From Pseudomonas tohonis (lineage in GTDB: Bacteria; Pseudomonadota; Gammaproteobacteria; Pseudomonadales; Pseudomonadaceae), in contig NZ_AP023189.1 in NCBI RefSeq assembly GCF_012767755.2, forward strand, positions 4,032,001 through 4,096,000: DNA of 64,000 bases. Direction: 5' to 3'. The notes under the pieces were generated by a model that made no database searches, was not told the DNA's origin, and was given only the letters and a program-made list of their open reading frames with translations. A program made the position numbers and the translations under genes. Shown piece by piece: positions 60,507-64,000 of the stretch (position 1 is its first letter; every line of letters begins with the position of its first letter).

Positions 60507-60622
60507 GCAACTCGCGGACCAACTATGCTGAACCCCATGAAACCGGGCCGTTCGAACGAGACAGGGAAGGATCGAGCCATGCCCGCGCCATAATTCGGTG
60601 CAATCCTGCATGTTTTTGGTGC
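60507..60622 (-). promoter_or_regulatory. Possible sigma-54 promoter and NtrC-like site for atzF
   Basis: On the minus strand TGGTCC-GCGAG-TTGC (60521-60507) keeps the GG/GC spacing and a perfect TTGC but has two mismatches in TGGCAC. About 90 bases upstream, GCACC-AAAAA-CATGC (60622-60608) matches 8 of 10 bases of GCACC-N5-GGTGC. The start would be near 60495, 29 bases before the ATG. Moderate to weak; offered because the main guanidine operon has a far better sigma-54 site. Confidence 0.35.
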
Positions 60623-60705
60623 CCGTCACCGAACGTGCGACGGGGCTGCCCCGGCGGAGGCAAACCGCTAGACTGCCATCACTTAGCCAGTACCCGAGCA
60701 ACGGA

Positions 60706-61962
60706 ATGACCGCAGCCCCCTCCTACATCACGCCGGACCAGCTTTGCGTCGGCCTCTACATCCAGCTCGAACTGGGCTGGTGGGAGCACGATTTCACCTT
60801 CAGCAACTTCAAGATCAAGGATGAAGCGCAGATCAAGGCGCTTCGCGAGCTGGGCCTCAAGCGCCTGCGCTACGACCCGGCACGCAGCGATTGCGAGCCC
60901 CTGGACCTGGAACCCGAGGCCCCGCCCGCCCCTCAGGAACCCGAAGTGCCCGCGCCCAGCCCCGAGGACATCGCCCGCCAGGAGCGGGTGGTCAAGCTCA
61001 GCAAGCTGCGCAAGCGCCTGGCGGAGGTGGACCGCAAGTTCATCCACGCCAGCCAGCAGGTGAAGCAGCTCAACCAGACCCTGCGCAGCCAGCCCGAAGA
61101 GGCCTTGAAGCAGGCCGGCCAGGTGGTCGGCGACCTGGTGGCCTCGGTACTCGGCGAAGATGGCGCGGCCCTGCACAGCATCAACGGCAAGCCCGCCGAG
61201 GACGCCTACTTCCATTCGCTGAACGTCACCGTGCTGTCGGTGATGCTCGGCCGCCAGCTCGGCTACGACAGCGAGGCCTGCCACAGCCTCGGCCTCGGCG
61301 CCCTGCTCCATGACATCGGCAAGATGGACGTGCCCAGCAAGGTGCTGCTCAAGCCCGAGCCGCTGACCCGCCCCGAGCAGCAACTGCTGCAGATGCACAC
61401 CGACTTCGGCCTGCGCCGCAGCCAGCAACTGATGCTCGACGACGAGGTGCAGCGGATCATCCACGAGCACCACGAGCACTGCGACGGCAGCGGCTACCCC
61501 AGGCAGCTGCACGAAGCCGGCATCGGCCGCCTGAGCCGGGTGGTGTGCATCACCAACCACTTCGACAACCTGTGCAACCCGCTCAACCCGCGCGACGGCC
61601 TCAGCCCCCACGAGGCCCTGTCGCGCATGTACGGGCAGTACCGCCAGCGCTTCGACGAGGTGATGCTCAAGGCCTTCATCCGCTGCATGGGCGTCTACCC
61701 GCCGGGCAGCCTGGTGCAGCTGCAGGACGATCGCTACGGCCTGGTGCTGGGCATGCACCCGACGCTGCCGCTGAAGCCGACGCTGATCCTCTTCGACCCC
61801 AAGGTGCCGAAGGAGGAAGCGCTGATCGTCAACCTCGAGCACGAAGAATCGATCGCCATCGCCCGCAGCGTCCGCCCCGCCCAGGTGCCGCCGGAGGCCC
61901 TGGAGTACCTCGACCCGCGCCAGCAGGTGACCTACTACGTGGACCCGCGCACCCGGGGCTGA
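60706..61962 (+). CDS. HD-GYP c-di-GMP phosphodiesterase with N-terminal DUF3391
   Basis: The 418 residues comprise DUF3391 (about 5-125, starting ITPDQLCVGLYIQLE) and an HD-GYP domain (about 165-350). Key motifs are LLHDIGKMDVP (HD), HEHHEHCDGSGYP (HHExxDGxGYP) and CITNHFDNLCNP. A charged linker with PAPQEPEVPAPSP lies at about 70-90. All metal-binding residues seen in active HD-GYP proteins appear to be present, so c-di-GMP hydrolysis is likely. It is soluble. ATG 60706 is chosen at the start of DUF3391. The divergent neighbour is atzF. Confidence 0.9.
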   Translation: MTAAPSYITPDQLCVGLYIQLELGWWEHDFTFSNFKIKDEAQIKALRELGLKRLRYDPARSDCEPLDLEPEAPPAPQEPEVPAPSPEDIARQERVVKLSKLRKRLAEVDRKFIHASQQVKQLNQTLRSQPEEALKQAGQVVGDLVASVLGEDGAALHSINGKPAEDAYFHSLNVTVLSVMLGRQLGYDSEACHSLGLGALLHDIGKMDVPSKVLLKPEPLTRPEQQLLQMHTDFGLRRSQQLMLDDEVQRIIHEHHEHCDGSGYPRQLHEAGIGRLSRVVCITNHFDNLCNPLNPRDGLSPHEALSRMYGQYRQRFDEVMLKAFIRCMGVYPPGSLVQLQDDRYGLVLGMHPTLPLKPTLILFDPKVPKEEALIVNLEHEESIAIARSVRPAQVPPEALEYLDPRQQVTYYVDPRTRG

Positions 61963-62349
61963 ACGACGCCTGCGATCGCAGACCGTTCGTACGGCCCCCG
62001 GGCACCCGGCCACGACCGGCCGGGCGAAATTCCGCCCGGATTCCCCCAGGCCAGCCCCTGTAATGGCGGACTCCCGCCACTACATGCCGCCGCCAGGCCG
62101 CCGGACCCGCGTGGCGCCTGGCCTGCAGCCACCGGGCACGCTCCTTGCTCTATCGGCCGCCCACGGTGGCGAACAGCTACCGGATGCAGGGCGCCGAGGC
62201 GCCTGACCGGGGCGCCGCACACGCCCCGGCCACGAAGAATGCAGGGCCGCCAGCCCAGGAAGACGTCACTCCCGCCACCCTGGCCGAGAACCGTCGATCC
62301 GCGTGCCCCCGGGGCGGCAGGCCATGCTCGAAATCTGGACGGTTGGTAT
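61963..62349. other. Gene-free interval between the HD-GYP and mqo genes
   Basis: A stem CCCGGCC-ACGACC-GGCCGGG at 62005-62024 may end the HD-GYP transcript. The rest includes GTAATGGCGGACTCCCGCCACTAC, a palindromic run at 62060-62083. I find no gene, and the reading frames through the interval lack ribosome sites or homology. The mqo promoter should lie in its right-hand half. Confidence 0.6.
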
Positions 62350-63942
62350 ATGAAGAAACTACTGCTGGCGCTCCTGTGCCTGAGCGTCATGGGCTGCTCC
62401 CAGCCCGACTCCTCCGAGAAACCCCTGGACGTGCTGCTGATCGGCGGCGGCATCATGAGCGCCAGCCTCGGCACCTACCTGCACGAGCTGGAGCCCGACT
62501 GGAAGATCGAGACCTTCGAGCGCCTGGACCAGGTCGCCGAGGAAAGCTCCAACGCCCTGAACAACGCCGGCACCGGCCACTCCGCCTTCTGCGAGCTGAA
62601 CTACACCCCCGAGACCGCCGACGGCGGCATCGACATCAGCAAGGCCGTGGCGATCAACGAATCCTTCGAGATCTCCAAGCAGTTCTGGGCCTACCAGATC
62701 GACCAGGGCGTGCTGAAGAACCCCCGCGCCTTCATCAACACCGTGCCGCACATGAGCTTCGTCTGGGGCGACGAGAACGTCGCCTACCTGAAGAAGCGCC
62801 ACGCGGCCCTGCAGCACAGCCCGCTGTTCCGCGGCATGCAGTACAGCGAGGACCACGCGCAGATCGCCCAGTGGGTGCCGCTGGTGATGGAGAACCGCGC
62901 CCAGGACCAGAAGATTGCCGCCACCCGCATGCCCATCGGCACCGACGTCAACTTCGGCGAGATCACCCGCCAGCTGTTCGGCTCGCTGTCCGAGTCGCCC
63001 AACTTCAAGCTCAACCTCGGCCATGAAGTGCGCGACATCGTGCGCAACGAAGACGGCACCTGGAAAGTGGTGGTCGCCGACCTGGCCAAGGGTGGCGAGG
63101 AGCGCGCGGTCAATGCCCGCTTCGTGTTCATCGGCGCCGGCGGCGGTGCCCTCAAGCTGCTGCAGAAATCCGGCATCCCCGAGGCCGACGGCTACGCCGG
63201 CTTCCCGGTGGGCGGCTCCTTCCTGATGACCCGCAACCAGGACATCGTCGCGCGCCACCACGCCAAGCTCTACGGCAAGGCCTCGGTCGGCTCGCCGCCC
63301 ATGTCCGTGCCGCACCTGGACACCCGCGTGGTCGATGGCCAGGAGGTGCTGCTGTTCGGCCCCTTCGCCACCTTCTCCACCAAGTTCCTCAAGAACGGCT
63401 CGCACATGGACATGTTCAGCGCCATCACCACCGGCAACATCGGCCCGATGACCAACGCCGGCATCGACAACATGGACCTCAGCCAGTACCTGATCGGCCA
63501 GCTCATGCTCGACCAGGACGACCGCATGAACGCCCTGCGCGAATACTTCCCCGATGCACAGGACGCCGACTGGGAGCTGATCCAGGCCGGCCAGCGCGTG
63601 CAGGTGATCAAGAAGGACGCCGAGAAAGGCGGCGTGCTGCAGTTCGGCACCGAAGTGGTGAGTGCCGCCGACGGCTCCATCGCCGCGCTGCTGGGCGCAT
63701 CCCCGGGTGCTTCCACCGCCGCGCCGATCATGCTCAGCGTGCTGGAGAAGACCTTCCCCGAGAAGATGAAGAGCGACGCCTGGCAGGCCCGCCTGAAGGC
63801 GATCATCCCCTCCTACGGCCGCAAGCTGAACGATGACCTCGAGCTGACCAACGCCACCCGCGCCTGGAGCCATGAGCGCCTGCAGCTGGACTTCATCCCC
63901 GTCCAGCCCGAAGAAAGCGCCCCGGCCACCACCGCCGAGTGA
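62350..63942 (+). CDS. mqo: Malate:quinone oxidoreductase with a lipoprotein signal
   Basis: The 530-residue FAD enzyme oxidises L-malate to oxaloacetate and reduces quinone in the TCA cycle. The Rossmann FAD motif [15 protein letters not shown] (about 32-46) is followed by [21 protein letters not shown], typical of Mqo, and [19 protein letters not shown] further on. Unlike cytoplasmic Mqo, it starts [22 protein letters not shown], a clear signal with lipobox VMGC (lipid-modified Cys17), so the enzyme may sit on the periplasmic face or be anchored there. The ATG at 62350 gives this signal; no start without it lies near the conserved region. A terminator follows. Confidence 0.92.
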   Translation: MKKLLLALLCLSVMGCSQPDSSEKPLDVLLIGGGIMSASLGTYLHELEPDWKIETFERLDQVAEESSNALNNAGTGHSAFCELNYTPETADGGIDISKAVAINESFEISKQFWAYQIDQGVLKNPRAFINTVPHMSFVWGDENVAYLKKRHAALQHSPLFRGMQYSEDHAQIAQWVPLVMENRAQDQKIAATRMPIGTDVNFGEITRQLFGSLSESPNFKLNLGHEVRDIVRNEDGTWKVVVADLAKGGEERAVNARFVFIGAGGGALKLLQKSGIPEADGYAGFPVGGSFLMTRNQDIVARHHAKLYGKASVGSPPMSVPHLDTRVVDGQEVLLFGPFATFSTKFLKNGSHMDMFSAITTGNIGPMTNAGIDNMDLSQYLIGQLMLDQDDRMNALREYFPDAQDADWELIQAGQRVQVIKKDAEKGGVLQFGTEVVSAADGSIAALLGASPGASTAAPIMLSVLEKTFPEKMKSDAWQARLKAIIPSYGRKLNDDLELTNATRAWSHERLQLDFIPVQPEESAPATTAE

Positions 63943-63948
63943 TGCAAC

Positions 63949-63972
63949 CGCCCCACCCTCCCGGGTGGGGCG
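63949..63972 (+). terminator. Terminator after mqo
   Basis: Perfect 10-bp stem CGCCCCACCC-TCCC-GGGTGGGGCG beginning 7 bases after the mqo stop; followed by TCTCG, only a short T-poor tail. Confidence 0.8.
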
Positions 63973-64000
63973 TCTCGCCTGTGGGTGCCCATTCATTGGC

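Overview
The window is GC-rich chromosomal DNA of a Pseudomonas. This rests on the LapD/LapG adhesion pair beside the end of a giant RTX adhesin, a FadE-type acyl-CoA dehydrogenase followed by a small Pseudomonas-type partner, and many REP/REPIN palindromes carrying the core GCGAATTCATTCGC. I saw no rRNA, tRNA, CRISPR array, phage, integrase or transposase gene. Species is not determined.

Layout. 1-7.3 kb: C-terminus of a LapA-like RTX adhesin, a small conserved protein, an aldo/keto reductase, then lapD and lapG, which control adhesin release through c-di-GMP. 7.6-12.7 kb: DUF1145 and DUF1254/1214 proteins, a periplasmic alkyl-sulfatase-like enzyme with a divergent LysR regulator, and a low-complexity lipoprotein. 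12.98-21.3 kb: a guanidine-utilisation operon with a candidate sigma-54 promoter, a guanidine-I (ykkC) riboswitch, an ABC importer (binding protein, permease, ATPase), two DUF1989 carboxyguanidine-deiminase subunits and a biotin-dependent guanidine (urea-type) carboxylase. 21.6-25.3 kb: a DUF2157/GDYXXLXY membrane pair, a periplasmic-sensing diguanylate cyclase and a small YjfB-like protein. 25.6-31 kb: tamB and tamA. 31-38 kb: GNAT, xthA, small proteins, a PstS-OmpA fusion, TerC and a MerR-TipAS regulator. 38-42.5 kb: acyl-CoA dehydrogenase, divergent LysR, TonB-dependent receptor. 42.9-49 kb: RND pump plus adaptor and an ABC-2 exporter. 49-57.9 kb: GST, transglutaminase-like protein, fadE, small partner, a large hybrid histidine kinase, DUF1543. 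57.9-60.5 kb: a GntR regulator and allophanate hydrolase (atzF). 60.7-64 kb: HD-GYP protein and a lipoprotein-type malate:quinone oxidoreductase.

Main biological point. Guanidine is imported, carboxylated to carboxyguanidine, deiminated to allophanate and hydrolysed to ammonia and CO2. All enzymes are in the window, but the last one, AtzF, lies 37 kb away with its own GntR gene. The main operon appears to be under dual control, by nitrogen status (a GG-N10-GC sigma-54 element) and by guanidine (riboswitch). It is interrupted by repeat elements, including a REPIN-like doublet inserted in frame inside the carboxylase gene at the linker between its two carboxyltransferase modules. A second theme is c-di-GMP: LapD as receptor, an intact GGEEF cyclase and an HD-GYP phosphodiesterase.

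Gene-poor stretches are mostly filled with REP/REPIN palindromes, a GGTGGAGGT hairpin family (three copies), a GTAGGTTGG inverted repeat family and factor-independent terminators. One structured element at 32804-32876 belongs to no class I recognise.
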